Assembly: GCF_002795245.1 (NCBI RefSeq)
Contig: NZ_PGVG01000004.1
Span: forward strand, 269,756-333,755
DNA length: 64,000 nt
Source of the DNA: Bradyrhizobium forestalis
Lineage (GTDB): Bacteria > Pseudomonadota > Alphaproteobacteria > Rhizobiales > Xanthobacteraceae
Direction: 5' to 3'
Positions within the stretch are counted from its first letter, which is position 1, and each line of letters begins with the position of its first letter. Both the position numbers and the translations under genes were made by a program. Below are positions 26,605 through 35,357 of the stretch, piece after piece. The notes below the pieces were generated by a model. It searched no databases and had not been told where the DNA came from. It worked only from the letters and a program-made list of their open reading frames with translations.

Positions 26605-27162
26605 TCAAGAGGTCTGGGCCACGACGACCAGCACTTCGGCTTTCTGCCGGCCGAGGCTCCTGACCTCGTGCGGCGTCTCGCCTGAAAAATACAGGCAGTC
26701 CCCCTTTCCGAGGACGAGCTCTTCGCCATCGAGCTTGATCGCGATCTTGCCGTTGATGACGAACAGCAGCTCCTCACCCGCATGCGAGGCCCGCGTGGCG
26801 GCGTTGTGCGGCGGGCTCAGCAGAAATGGCTCCATCATCTTGCGGGTGCGACCGGTCGCCAACGGGACCACGCCAAACGTGTCCTGGAACAGCGGCACAT
26901 TGCCATCCTGGCGGCGGAACAGCGTGTAGCGCGGCGCCGGCTCGGCGTTCGGGTCGAAGAAGTTCGCGACATTGACCTCGAGCGCGGCGGCCATCCGCAG
27001 CAGTGCGGCGAGGGAGGGGATCTTGAGATTGCGCTCGACCAGCGAGATGTAGCCGCGCGTGAGGTCGCTCTGTTTCGCAAGCTGGTCCAGCGTCAGGCCC
27101 TTGGCGATCCGCGCCTGGCGGATGTTGGCCCCGACCGCCGTGGCTTTGCTGACCTCAAGCAC
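26605..27162 (-). CDS. XRE-family regulator with C-terminal cupin
   Basis: The 185-residue protein has an N-terminal HTH (GANIRQARIAKGLTLDQLAKQSDLTRGYISLVERN) and a C-terminal cupin-2 barrel (HAGEELLFVINGKIAIKLDGEELVLGKGDCLYFSGETPHEVRSLG). This is the PuuR/SutR-type architecture that senses a small ligand and usually controls adjacent catabolic genes. The GTG at 27162 is used; a ggag lies 9 bases before it. It diverges from the MHS-type transporter and probably controls it (see the palindromes at 27288-27345). Confidence 0.88.
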   Translation of the reverse strand: MLEVSKATAVGANIRQARIAKGLTLDQLAKQSDLTRGYISLVERNLKIPSLAALLRMAAALEVNVANFFDPNAEPAPRYTLFRRQDGNVPLFQDTFGVVPLATGRTRKMMEPFLLSPPHNAATRASHAGEELLFVINGKIAIKLDGEELVLGKGDCLYFSGETPHEVRSLGRQKAEVLVVVAQTS

Positions 27163-27519
27163 GCATGAATCTCCCGGACTGCTCAGGCCCGTTTTGCAAC
27201 AGATGGCGCCGGACTGCCAGCCCGGCGGCCGGCAAGGCGCCGCGCAGGGTTGCCGCCAAGTGTATTCCAAAGGAAAACTTATGAGCGGAAATTTCAGGCA
27301 GAGGCGCGGATATTGTGAGCAAGTGAACCGGTATTTCGCGGAAATCCGCCGAATTTAGGCGCATTTTTGAGGCTTTGCCGCGATCGACGGCATTTGCTGC
27401 GTTCCGTGGCGTTGATTTCCAATAGTAAACATGATCGATTTTACCGCCGTGGCCGCCGATGGGCGTCACGGACCGAACCAACTGCTTTTCCCTGGCGCCG
27501 GTACCTTTTGGAGAGATCG
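27163..27519. promoter_or_regulatory. Divergent control region between XRE regulator and MHS transporter
   Basis: 357 bases without a gene, AT-richer in the middle. It holds two compact palindromes (see next entry) and otherwise no recognised motif. It should contain both promoters. Confidence 0.5.
27288..27345. promoter_or_regulatory. Two GAAA/TTTC palindromes, candidate XRE-cupin operators
   Basis: gaaatttc at 27288-27295 is a perfect 8-base palindrome and atttcgcggaaat at 27333-27345 has perfect 5-base arms. They share the TTTC/GAAA half-site and lie 45 bases apart, about four helical turns. Operator function is inference. Confidence 0.35.
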
Positions 27520-28833
27520 ATGACCGTAGCAGACGACGTAACCCTGAACGTAGCGCCGGACGAGGCGGCGAGCTTGCGGCGGATCGTGTGGTCAAGCGTG
27601 ATCGGCACCGCGGTCGAATGGTATGACTTCCTCATCTATGGCACAGCGACCGCGCTGGTGTTCAACAAGGTCTTCTTCGCCGCCGGCAACCCCACGCTCG
27701 CCACCATTGCGGCCTTCGGCACCTATGCCGTCGGATTTCTGGCGCGGCCGCTCGGGGCTGCGATCTTTGGCCATTACGGCGACCGGGTCGGCCGCAAGGC
27801 GATGCTCGCGATCACGATCATGGTGATGGGCATCGGCACCTTCCTGATTGGCCTGCTTCCGACCTACCAGCAGATCGGTATCGCCGCGCCGGTGCTGCTG
27901 ATCGGATTGCGCTTTCTCCAGGGTATCGGCCTCGGTGGCGAATGGGGCGGGGCCGTTCTGATGGTCGTGGAGAATTGCCCGACACACCGCCGCGGCCTGC
28001 TCGGCAGCATGGTGCAAGTCGGTAATCCCATCGGCAATCTCGCCGCGATCGGCATGTTCGCGCTGGTGGCGAGCCTGCCGGAGAGCGACTTCATGGCCTA
28101 CGGCTGGCGCATCCCCTTCCTGATCTCGATCCTGCTGGTCGGCGTCGGTCTCTACATCCGCCTCAACATGGAAGAGACCGCCGCCTTCCGTCAGGTCCAG
28201 GCCAAGAAGGAAGTCGCAAGCCTGCCGCTGCTTGAGATCTTCAGGCATCACCGCCGGCCATTCTTCACCGCGGTCGGTCTGAAGATCTCTGAAATCGCCT
28301 ATGCCAGCATCGGAGGTGTGTTCGTGATGTCCTACGCCACCGCCAATCTCGGCTTGCCGCGTGCGGTGGTGCTGAACGGGGCGTTCGCCGCATCGCTGGT
28401 CGCGCTGCTTGCCATCCCGCTGTTCGGCTGGCTGTCCGACCTCGTCGGCCGCAAGACGATGTTCTATGCGAGCTGCCTGTTCTCGGCGCTGTTTGCCTTC
28501 CCTCTGTTCTGGCTGCTCGACACCCGTGATCCGACCATCGTTGTATGCACCATCGTGGTCGCGATCACCTTCGGTCAGATGGTCATGTTCGGCATCGGCG
28601 CGCCCTGGTACTCCGAGCTGTTCACCGCGCGCCTGCGTTACAGCGGCGCTTCGCTCGGGTTCCAGGTCGGCGCCGCGCTGAGCGGCGGATTGACGCCGCT
28701 GATTGCAGCCTCTCTGATGGCATGGAGCGGCGGCGCAACCTGGCCGGTCTCGCTGCTGCTGATTGCCTGCGCTGCCATCACCGCGACCGCGACTACGTTC
28801 GCGCCGGAGATGGCGAACAAGGAACTGACCTGA
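27520..28833 (+). CDS. MFS transporter, metabolite:H+ symporter (MHS) family
   Basis: The 437-residue protein opens ASLRRIVWSSVIGTAVEWYDFLIYGTATALVFNKVFF, the hallmark of MHS symporters (TAVEWYDFxxYG). It continues with the TM2-3 GHYGDRVGRKAML loop and LQGIGLGGEWGGAVLMV. Relatives such as ShiA, ProP and KgtP import shikimate, betaine or dicarboxylates. The ATG at 27520 has ggagag nearby. It heads a probable operon with the MOSC gene 59 bases downstream. Confidence 0.92.
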   Translation: MTVADDVTLNVAPDEAASLRRIVWSSVIGTAVEWYDFLIYGTATALVFNKVFFAAGNPTLATIAAFGTYAVGFLARPLGAAIFGHYGDRVGRKAMLAITIMVMGIGTFLIGLLPTYQQIGIAAPVLLIGLRFLQGIGLGGEWGGAVLMVVENCPTHRRGLLGSMVQVGNPIGNLAAIGMFALVASLPESDFMAYGWRIPFLISILLVGVGLYIRLNMEETAAFRQVQAKKEVASLPLLEIFRHHRRPFFTAVGLKISEIAYASIGGVFVMSYATANLGLPRAVVLNGAFAASLVALLAIPLFGWLSDLVGRKTMFYASCLFSALFAFPLFWLLDTRDPTIVVCTIVVAITFGQMVMFGIGAPWYSELFTARLRYSGASLGFQVGAALSGGLTPLIAASLMAWSGGATWPVSLLLIACAAITATATTFAPEMANKELT

Positions 28834-28892
28834 TTCCCGCGGCGCCGGTGCCGGCGGCGCCACTACTTCTGATAAGCTCATAAGGATGTGTC

Positions 28893-29414
28893 ATGCTTGA
28901 TACGATCAGCGCCAGTCCGGCGCAGAGCGCAGCACAGCTCGGCTGGACCGGCGTGGTGCGCTTCCTCCATCTCGCCCCGCGCGCGTTCCTGCCGATGCGC
29001 GCAGCTGAGACGCTCACCCTCGTCGCCGGTAAGGGGATCAAGGGCGACCGCTACATGATCGGCAAGGAAGAGGGGTTTTACTCGCACAAGCCCGAGGAGG
29101 GCCGGCAGGTCACCCTGTTCGAACTCGAGACGTTGGTTGCGCTGAAGCGCGACGCCGGGATCGAGCTCGGCCCAGAGGAGCATCGGCGTAACGTCACCGT
29201 GGAGGGCGTGCCGCTGAATCATCTCGTCGGCCGCCGCCTCTGGCTGGGCGAGACCCTGCTGGAAGCGACGCGGCTGTCGGTGCCGTGCCGGCATATCGAG
29301 GAGATTACCGGCAAGGCGATCTTCGACCCCTTGATCAATCGCTCCGGCCTCAACTGCAAGATTGTGCAAGGCGGCATCGTCAGGGTCGGCGACACCGTGC
29401 GGAATGCAGCATGA
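28893..29414 (+). CDS. MOSC-domain protein
   Basis: The 173-residue protein is a single MOSC domain: GKGIKGDRYMIG (GxxGD block), HRRNVTVEGVPLNHLVGRRLWLG, then RLSVPCRHIEEITGKAI with the conserved cysteine and LNCKIVQGGIVRVGD. MOSC domains bind molybdenum cofactor or act in N-hydroxylated substrate reduction (YiiM/YcbX class). The last four bases overlap the next gene's start (ATGA), so it is translationally coupled to the reductase. Confidence 0.88.
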   Translation: MLDTISASPAQSAAQLGWTGVVRFLHLAPRAFLPMRAAETLTLVAGKGIKGDRYMIGKEEGFYSHKPEEGRQVTLFELETLVALKRDAGIELGPEEHRRNVTVEGVPLNHLVGRRLWLGETLLEATRLSVPCRHIEEITGKAIFDPLINRSGLNCKIVQGGIVRVGDTVRNAA

Positions 29415-30367
29415 GCGCGCGCCCGATCACGACCGTCAAGACGATCGTTACCGGCATCGAGGAGGCGGGGGCAGGCATAAAACTATTCACGCTGGCCGAT
29501 CCCGACCGGTGGGAATTGCCGCCGTTCAAGCCCGGCGCGCATATCGATCTGCATCTGCCGAACGGGCTGGTCCGCACCTATTCGCTGTGCAACGAGCCCG
29601 CGGACAACACGCGCTATGTCATCGCGGTCAAGCGCGAAGCGGATGGACGCGGCGGCTCGCGGGCGCTGCATGACGAAGTCGGCATTGGCGACGTCATCGG
29701 CGTGTCGTTGCCACGCGGCGGACTCGGGCCCCAAGCTCGCATCGCGCGCTACGTGTTGCTGGCTGGCGGCATCGGCGTGACGCCGTTCCTGTCCGTGGCG
29801 CGGCATCTCGAACGAACGCAGCAAGCCGACTTCATGCTGCATCTGATCGTGCGCGAAGAGGTGCCGCTCGCCGCGCATCTCGGCTCACTGGTCGACAAGG
29901 GGCGCATCATCGTGCATCGGACGTCTCGGGCCGGGCGGCCCGATCTCGCAACGCTCGTCGGAGAGGGCGGATCTGAGATCATGGTCGCCTGCTGCGGCCC
30001 GGAAAGCATGATCGACGATTTCGAGCGGGTGACCGCGGCGTGGCCCGCGGCGAGTGTCCATATCGAGCGGTTCACCGCACCACCACCGGTCATCGATCTC
30101 GACGCCAAACCGTTCACGCTGTCACTGGCGCGCTCGGGCGCCGAGATTCACGTGCGGGCCGGCCAGACCATGCTGGCTGCATTGCAGGAGGGAGGCATCG
30201 ACATCGCCACCTCTTGCTGCGGCGGCATCTGTGGCGCCTGCAAAGTCGGATGGATCGAGGGCAAGCCGGTGCACCGCGACCGCATCCTGTCGCCTTACGA
30301 GCGCGAGCGCTATCTCATGGTTTGCGTGGCCGGCTCGGACGCCGAGCGGCTGGTGCTTGACCTCTAA
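29411..30367 (+). CDS. VanB-type PDR-family oxidoreductase with C-terminal [2Fe-2S]
   Basis: The 318-residue protein has the FMN-binding RTYSLCN motif, the NAD-binding GGIGVTPFLSVA glycine loop and a plant-type ferredoxin C-terminus with ligands C-x4-C-x2-C (SCCGGICGACKVGW) and a distant Cys in LMVCVAG. This phthalate-dioxygenase-reductase layout passes electrons from NAD(P)H to an oxygenase or another partner. No oxygenase is adjacent, and its immediate partner here is the overlapping MOSC protein. Confidence 0.92.
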   Translation: MSARPITTVKTIVTGIEEAGAGIKLFTLADPDRWELPPFKPGAHIDLHLPNGLVRTYSLCNEPADNTRYVIAVKREADGRGGSRALHDEVGIGDVIGVSLPRGGLGPQARIARYVLLAGGIGVTPFLSVARHLERTQQADFMLHLIVREEVPLAAHLGSLVDKGRIIVHRTSRAGRPDLATLVGEGGSEIMVACCGPESMIDDFERVTAAWPAASVHIERFTAPPPVIDLDAKPFTLSLARSGAEIHVRAGQTMLAALQEGGIDIATSCCGGICGACKVGWIEGKPVHRDRILSPYERERYLMVCVAGSDAERLVLDL

Positions 30368-30368
30368 G

Positions 30369-30578
30369 CTACCAATGCACGCTCTGGCTCGGCACGATGA
30401 ACGTCGTCGTGCTCTGCGGCGTGGCAAGACTCGTCGCCAGATACCAACCTGCACCGACGGCGAGCGCCAGCAAGGCAATGGTGGCGAGGAGATCCATTGT
30501 TCTGGGGTCGAGGTGCCCCTTGGAACCGAGATTTGAACCAGGCTTGAAGTGAAAATGAGGGCTGATTTTCCAGCGCAT
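30369..30578 (-). CDS. Small single-pass membrane protein
   Basis: The 69-residue protein contains one hydrophobic segment (MDLLATIALLALAVGAGWYLATSLA) after a short polar N-terminus, and ends TTTFIVPSQSVHW. The ATG at 30578 follows a gaggaaac-like sequence. The gene ends 1 base from the reductase stop, convergently. Family unknown. Confidence 0.6.
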   Translation of the reverse strand: MRWKISPHFHFKPGSNLGSKGHLDPRTMDLLATIALLALAVGAGWYLATSLATPQSTTTFIVPSQSVHW

Positions 30579-30669
30579 TGTTGTTTCCTCCCGTGGGAGC
30601 ATCAAAACAACGCGAGCGGAAAGTTCCGGTTCCGGTCAGGGCAGCGATGCACAAAGCACCGCGCCAACG

Positions 30670-31008
30670 TCAGGATGCATTGACCCCACGCCAGCGGCCG
30701 TAGCGCCAGGGCAGATACCAGCGTGCGCCTTGCGGCGCGGTGAGGGGCACGTTGTCGATGCCGGACGTGCCGAAGGGATTGCAGCGGAGCAGGCGCGCGA
30801 GCGTCATCCAGCCGCCGGCCCAAAGCCCGAACCGTTCGATTGCCTCATCGCCATAGACCGAGCAGGTCGGCAAATGCCGGCAGTTGTAACCGACCAGGGG
30901 CGACAGCGTATGCCGATACAGCCAGATCAGCGCGCGGCCGAACCTGCGCGGCAGCCGCAGCACACCGTCGGTAGAGCTGGAACAATGCTCGCAGGCTGAA
31001 TGCTTCAT
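30670..31008 (-). CDS. yidD: Membrane protein insertion efficiency factor YidD
   Basis: The 112-residue protein carries the YidD core: ALIWLYRHTLSPLVGYNCRHLPTCSVYGDEAIERFGLWAGGWMTLARLLRCNPFGTSGIDNVP. The PxC(R)HxPTCSxY and RLLRCNPF motifs are diagnostic. It assists insertion of inner-membrane proteins with YidC. The usual neighbours rpmH and rnpA are not present here. The start is the ATG at 31008. Confidence 0.9.
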   Translation of the reverse strand: MKHSACEHCSSSTDGVLRLPRRFGRALIWLYRHTLSPLVGYNCRHLPTCSVYGDEAIERFGLWAGGWMTLARLLRCNPFGTSGIDNVPLTAPQGARWYLPWRYGRWRGVNAS

Positions 31009-31257
31009 GTGCGCTTTGCTGCGACGTTGATCGCGGTGTTGCACGGTTCCGGCGCAGGGAACCGTAAGCTGTTGTTTGCGCGCCATATTTTGCGTGCTTT
31101 TTGGGAGCAGTGCAGCAAGTAGCTGTGGACGAGCTGTATTCCCACGGATACCATTTTTGTGACGTCCATGTGTAGAAACATACGCCTGTATGATGGACTC
31201 AGAGAGCGCTACCGGGGATTGTTTTAGGGACCTTTGGGGCTTGGGGAAGGAACCAGA

Positions 31258-32151
31258 TTGAGACTTCTGAACTCCCTTGATCTTCGCGGCTGGTTGCTAG
31301 TGGGAACCGCCGTTTGTGGAGTCGCGCTGGCTGGTGCCGTCGCGACATTCGGGTCGTCGGCCCGAGCCGGCGCTGCCCTCGAGGAGCGCAAGCTGCCGAT
31401 GAAGTTCAGCTGGGTCGCCTGCGAGCCGAACTGCCGCGGCTGGATCAGCGCAGTCGGCATCATCACCGCCGATACGCCCAAGGAATTCGAAGAGTTTTCG
31501 CGTGGACGCCAGCTCGGCGGCGCGACCGTGGTGCTCGACTCCAGCGGCGGTTCCGTCAACGACGCGATCACGCTCGGCCGCCGCTTCCGCAATCTCGGGC
31601 TTTTGACCACGGTCGGCGTGACCCTCCGCAGCGGGCAGTCGGCTCGCCCGGCGGTCGCGCCGGAAGCCTATTGCGAATCCATGTGCGTGTTCCTGCTGCT
31701 GGCCGGCAAGAAGCGCTACGTGCCGGAAGCCGCTCATGTCCGCGTCCATCAGATCTGGATGGGTGACCGGGCCGATGATGCCAAGGCCGCGAGCTACAGC
31801 GCGCAGGATCTGATGATCGTGGAGCGCGACATCGGCCGCCTCGCCAAATACACCTTCGACATGGGCGGCGCCGGCGACTTGCTATCGCTTGCGCTCAGCG
31901 TTCCGCCCTGGGAAGAGCTGCACGAGCTCGACGTCGGCGAGCTCAAGCTCACCAACCTGGTCACGACCGATCTCGTGGCTGATGTGCTCCCGCATGTGGA
32001 CATCTCAGCGCCGGCAATGGCGCAGCTTGCGCCGAAGACGCAAGCCAGGTTCGGCGCGGAACCGGAACAGCCGGCCAAGTCGACCAAGACGGCGGAGGCC
32101 CTGGTGCCGACCGGCAGCGCGGCAGCGCCGGCTACGGCGGCGCAGAAGTAA
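31258..32151 (+). CDS. Exported ClpP/crotonase-like protein
   Basis: The 297-residue protein starts at a TTG with ggggaaggaacc just before it, then a hydrophobic N-terminal signal/anchor (GWLLVGTAVCGVALAGAVATF). The soluble part has ATVVLDSSGGSVNDAITLGRRFR, like the first strand-helix of ClpP/SppA, then YCESMCVFLLLAGKKRYVPEAAHVRVHQ, matching the catalytic Ser (here in CESMC) and His regions. It is probably a periplasmic or membrane serine hydrolase or scaffold. A disordered Ala/Thr tail follows. Confidence 0.7.
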   Translation: MRLLNSLDLRGWLLVGTAVCGVALAGAVATFGSSARAGAALEERKLPMKFSWVACEPNCRGWISAVGIITADTPKEFEEFSRGRQLGGATVVLDSSGGSVNDAITLGRRFRNLGLLTTVGVTLRSGQSARPAVAPEAYCESMCVFLLLAGKKRYVPEAAHVRVHQIWMGDRADDAKAASYSAQDLMIVERDIGRLAKYTFDMGGAGDLLSLALSVPPWEELHELDVGELKLTNLVTTDLVADVLPHVDISAPAMAQLAPKTQARFGAEPEQPAKSTKTAEALVPTGSAAAPATAAQK

Positions 32152-32227
32152 CCTCTCAAAATCCTGGCAGTCATTCGACCTATGGTGCGCAATTGCGCAC
32201 CTGAGAATCTCGATCGATCATCTCTAG

Positions 32228-32266
32228 GTTCCGGGTCCAATGCTGCGCATCGCCCCGGAATGACGG
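32228..32266. repeat. Family D palindromic repeat, truncated copy
   Basis: Contains ccgggtccaatgctgcgcatcg followed by ccccggaatgac, matching the right half of the longer copy at 34119-34221. It lies just before the IscU-like gene's 3' end. Confidence 0.5.
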
Positions 32267-32277
32267 ACGGAGAGAGA

Positions 32278-32733
32278 TCAGCCCTGCGCTGCCGCCGGCT
32301 GCTCGGCCTTGGCCTCGATCTGGCCGATGGCATCAACCACGGCGTCGAAGGTTAGAAGCGTCGAGGCATGACGCGCCTTGTAGTCCCGGACCGGCTCGAG
32401 GAACTTGATCTCCTCCCATTTGCCTTCAGGAGGCGCGCCGTTCTCCTTCAGCATCTTGCGAACGGTTTCACGTAACTCACGGAGCTCGCTTGCAGTCGAG
32501 CCGACCACGTGACTTGCCATGATGGATGAAGAGGCCTGGCCCAAGGCGCACGCCTTCACGTCATGGGCGAAGTCGGTGACGGTGTCCCCGTTCATCTTGA
32601 GGTCGACCTTCACGGTCGAGCCGCATAGCTTGGAGTGGGCGGTGGCAGAGGCGTCGGGGTCCGACAACCGCCCGAGGCGCGGAATATTCCCGGCCAGTTC
32701 GATGATCCGCTTGTTGTAGATGTCGTTCAGCAT
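32278..32733 (-). CDS. IscU/SufU-like iron-sulfur scaffold protein with incomplete ligand set
   Basis: The 151-residue protein is an IscU/NifU-N fold: LYNKRIIELAGN-like start (MLNDIYNKRIIELAGNIP), KLCGSTVKVDL (Cys1), KACALGQASSSIM (Cys2), then RHASTLLTFDAVVDAI where the third cysteine of the family (RxxCA) is replaced by serine. It may still help cluster transfer but probably not in the classical way. It is divergent from folE with a 236-base gap. Confidence 0.85.
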   Translation of the reverse strand: MLNDIYNKRIIELAGNIPRLGRLSDPDASATAHSKLCGSTVKVDLKMNGDTVTDFAHDVKACALGQASSSIMASHVVGSTASELRELRETVRKMLKENGAPPEGKWEEIKFLEPVRDYKARHASTLLTFDAVVDAIGQIEAKAEQPAAAQG

Positions 32734-32969
32734 GTGATGGAGTCCAGCACTTCCGCACCCGATCGGCCTTGGCGGGCGGCGTCCACGGTCCTATATAGGG
32801 GCGGAACCGGCGGAAAAATAGCCCAACGGAGCGGCCAGACCTACGCGGCCGACGTTAGTGGTGAGGATCTTTTCCACCGGCTTCAGTTGTTCTGTTCAGG
32901 CGTCCGGCGGCTTGGCCGCCCCGTCTGCCGGTGACACTCCGGCCGTTGAGGCCGTCGAACGGAGTCGAT

Positions 32970-33662
32970 ATGGACGCTGCAATCAAATCCATCCGCCCCA
33001 ACAAGCCCTCTGACCGGCAGCCCGAGAGCCGTCCGGCCGAGCTTGATCCTGCCGAATTCCTGGAGGCCGCCGTCCGCGCCGACCAGCCGCGCCCCGCGCG
33101 CGCCGAGGCGGAAGCGGCGGTGAAGACGCTGCTCGCCTATATCGGCGAGAACCCCCGGCGCGAGGGCCTGCTCGACACGCCGCGCCGCGTCGTCGAGGCT
33201 TTCGACGAACTCTATCAAGGCTACCACCAGTGCCCGGCCGAGGTGCTCGACCGCACCTTCGGCGAGACCGCCGGCTACGACGATTTCGTGCTGGTGCGCG
33301 ACATCGAGTTCACCTCGCAGTGCGAGCATCACATGATGCCGTTCTACGGCAAGGCGCACATCGCCTATACGCCGGTGGAACGCGTCGTCGGCTTGTCCAA
33401 GCTCGCGCGCCTGACCGACATCTTCGCCCGCAGGCTCCAGACCCAGGAGCACCTGACGGCGCAGATCGCCGCGGCCATCGACGAGATCCTCAAGCCCCGC
33501 GGCGTTGCGGTGCTGATCGAGGCCGAGCATACCTGCATGTCGGTGCGTGGCGTTGCCAAGCATGGCGCCTCCACCTTCACCAGCCGCTTCACCGGCATGT
33601 TCCGCGACAACCCCGCGGAGCAAGCCCGTTTCCTGTCCCTGGTGCGAGGCACGACGCGCTGA
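32970..33662 (+). CDS. folE: GTP cyclohydrolase I
   Basis: The 230-residue protein has the FolE signature: [38 protein letters not shown] (zinc Cys and His), [48 protein letters not shown] (second zinc Cys and active-site residues). It makes 7,8-dihydroneopterin triphosphate for folate or queuosine. Start at 32970 (acggagtcgat before it). A 27-base gap to hisI suggests one operon. Confidence 0.95.
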   Translation: MDAAIKSIRPNKPSDRQPESRPAELDPAEFLEAAVRADQPRPARAEAEAAVKTLLAYIGENPRREGLLDTPRRVVEAFDELYQGYHQCPAEVLDRTFGETAGYDDFVLVRDIEFTSQCEHHMMPFYGKAHIAYTPVERVVGLSKLARLTDIFARRLQTQEHLTAQIAAAIDEILKPRGVAVLIEAEHTCMSVRGVAKHGASTFTSRFTGMFRDNPAEQARFLSLVRGTTR

Positions 33663-33689
33663 CCTCGCGAAGAACTGGCGAGGTTTGTC

Positions 33690-34112
33690 GTGTCCGCTCA
33701 CTCCCATGAGATCGAGGAAGGGCTGTCCTTCCAGCCGCGCTTTGACGCCGCCGGCCTCGTGACCTGCGTCGCGACCGACGTCGCCACCGGCGACGTGCTG
33801 ATGGTCGCGCACATGAACGAGGAGGCGCTGCGCAAGACCATTGCGACCGGCGAAGCCTGGTACTTCAGCCGCTCGCGCAATGCCTTGTGGCGAAAAGGTG
33901 AGACCTCAGGTCAGACCCAGCGCGTCATCGAGATGCGCACCGATTGCGATCAGGATGCGGTCTGGATCCGCGTCGAGCAGATCGGCGCGGCCTGCCACAC
34001 CGGCCGACGGTCGTGCTTCTATCGCAAGGTCGAGGCGGAGGGCGGGGGAGCGAAGCTGGTCTTCAGTGGGGCCGAGCGGCTGTTCGATCCGGACGCAGTC
34101 TACAAGAAATAG
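33690..34112 (+). CDS. hisI: Phosphoribosyl-AMP cyclohydrolase
   Basis: The 140-residue protein is a stand-alone His[78 protein letters not shown]. The DCDxD and C..GRRSCF metal motifs are intact. It opens the purine ring of PR-AMP in histidine synthesis. It starts with GTG, 27 bases after folE. It has no HisE domain. Confidence 0.95.
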   Translation: MSAHSHEIEEGLSFQPRFDAAGLVTCVATDVATGDVLMVAHMNEEALRKTIATGEAWYFSRSRNALWRKGETSGQTQRVIEMRTDCDQDAVWIRVEQIGAACHTGRRSCFYRKVEAEGGGAKLVFSGAERLFDPDAVYKK

Positions 34113-34118
34113 CCGGCT

Positions 34119-34221
34119 GTCATTCCGGGGAGTGCGAAGCACGAGCCCGGAATCCATCGCACGGCAACACGCGCGGTCGGAGGGATTTCGGGTTCATCGC
34201 TGCGCGATGCCCCGGAATGAC
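34119..34221. repeat. Family D palindromic repeat
   Basis: gtcattccgggg (34119-34130) and ccccggaatgac (34210-34221) are perfect 12-base inverted arms around an internal region with further complementarity (gcgaagcac/gctgcgcgatgc). It follows hisI directly and ends 13 bases before the CtrA-type box. Confidence 0.75.
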
Positions 34222-34233
34222 GCGGAGAGTCAA

Positions 34234-34249
34234 TTAACCCCGCATTAAC
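34234..34249 (+). promoter_or_regulatory. Perfect CtrA-type binding box
   Basis: ttaa-ccccgca-ttaac matches the known CtrA consensus TTAA-N7-TTAAC exactly. It lies 79 bases before the ATG of the lytic-transglycosylase gene, a typical promoter position. Binding by CtrA is inference. Confidence 0.55.
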
Positions 34250-34327
34250 CATACCTGTCCCACGGTGAGACGACGGGCGCTGAATTGCCGGCGCCGCTCA
34301 ACGCCGCGCGGGGCGGGGCACTTCATC

Positions 34328-35347
34328 ATGTCGATCGACAATTCCAGTGCCACGCAGACGGCCGGCCTCGATCCGTCGCGGGCGCGCGTCGCCGGTGCGA
34401 TCAAGCAGGCCTCGAACATCTCCGGCGTCAGCTTCCAGTACATGCTGACCACCGCCAAGATGGAATCGGATTTCGATCCGACGGCGGGGGCCACCACCTC
34501 GTCCGCGCACGGGCTCTACCAGTTCATCGACCAGACCTGGCTCGGCACGGTGAAGGAGGCGGGCGCCCAGCTCGGTTATGGCAGCTACGCCGACGCCATC
34601 ACCAGGACCTCGGCTGGCACCTACACCGTCGATGATCCCGTGATGAAGCGATCGATCATGAAGCTGCGCGATGACCCGGAGGCCGCATCTACCATGGCGG
34701 CGGCGCTGACGCAGTCGAATAGTTTCAAGCTCACCGGTCTGCTCGGCCGCAGGCCGAGCGACAGCGAGCTCTATATGGCGCATTTCATGGGCGTCGGCGG
34801 CGCCGCAAAACTCATCGCCAATGCCGAGGACAATCCGCAAGCCGTCGGCGCGCGGCTGTTTCCCAACGCGGCTGCCGCCAACCGCTCGATCTTCTACGCC
34901 AAGGACGGCCGCGCCCGCAGCGTCTCAGAGGTCTATTCGGTGCTCGACGCACGCTACGCCAGCGCGGCCAATTCGAAAGTCACCCGCAGCGCGATGGCGA
35001 TGTATGGCGGCACGCCGTCGACCACTGAGGTCGCCAGCGCCAACGGCGTGCAGCCCGCTGTGCCTGTCATCGACAACGCCGCCTATCTCCAGACCTTCCC
35101 GAACACGCGCGCCGTGACGCCCGTCAATGCGACCTCGCCAACGGTCGTCGCGGACAATGCGCCGAGCACGCCGGTGTTTCGTTCGATCTATCAGCCCGGC
35201 GATGCCACGCAGCCGGTCTCGACCACGGTGCAGAAATTATGGGGCAACAATGCCTCGCTCACCTCGGTCGCATCGGCGACGCCGGACGTGCGGCCGCCGC
35301 AGCCGCTCGATCTCTTCAGCGATCGCAGCGGCACGTTCAGCAGCTAA
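34328..35347 (+). CDS. Lytic transglycosylase (SLT-like)
   Basis: The 339-residue protein has an SLT/lysozyme-like core: FQYMLTTAKMESDFDPTAGATTSSAHGLYQFIDQTWLGTVKEAG, with the catalytic Glu in AKMES and the GLYQF motif, then GRRPSDSELYMAHFMGVGGAAKLI. The second half is Ala/Thr/Pro-rich. It cuts peptidoglycan. No clear signal peptide is seen, so export may use another route (for example flagellar-type or a cryptic signal). A CtrA-type box lies upstream, suggesting cell-cycle control. Confidence 0.88.
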   Translation: MSIDNSSATQTAGLDPSRARVAGAIKQASNISGVSFQYMLTTAKMESDFDPTAGATTSSAHGLYQFIDQTWLGTVKEAGAQLGYGSYADAITRTSAGTYTVDDPVMKRSIMKLRDDPEAASTMAAALTQSNSFKLTGLLGRRPSDSELYMAHFMGVGGAAKLIANAEDNPQAVGARLFPNAAAANRSIFYAKDGRARSVSEVYSVLDARYASAANSKVTRSAMAMYGGTPSTTEVASANGVQPAVPVIDNAAYLQTFPNTRAVTPVNATSPTVVADNAPSTPVFRSIYQPGDATQPVSTTVQKLWGNNASLTSVASATPDVRPPQPLDLFSDRSGTFSS

Positions 35348-35357
35348 TTCTGAAGCC

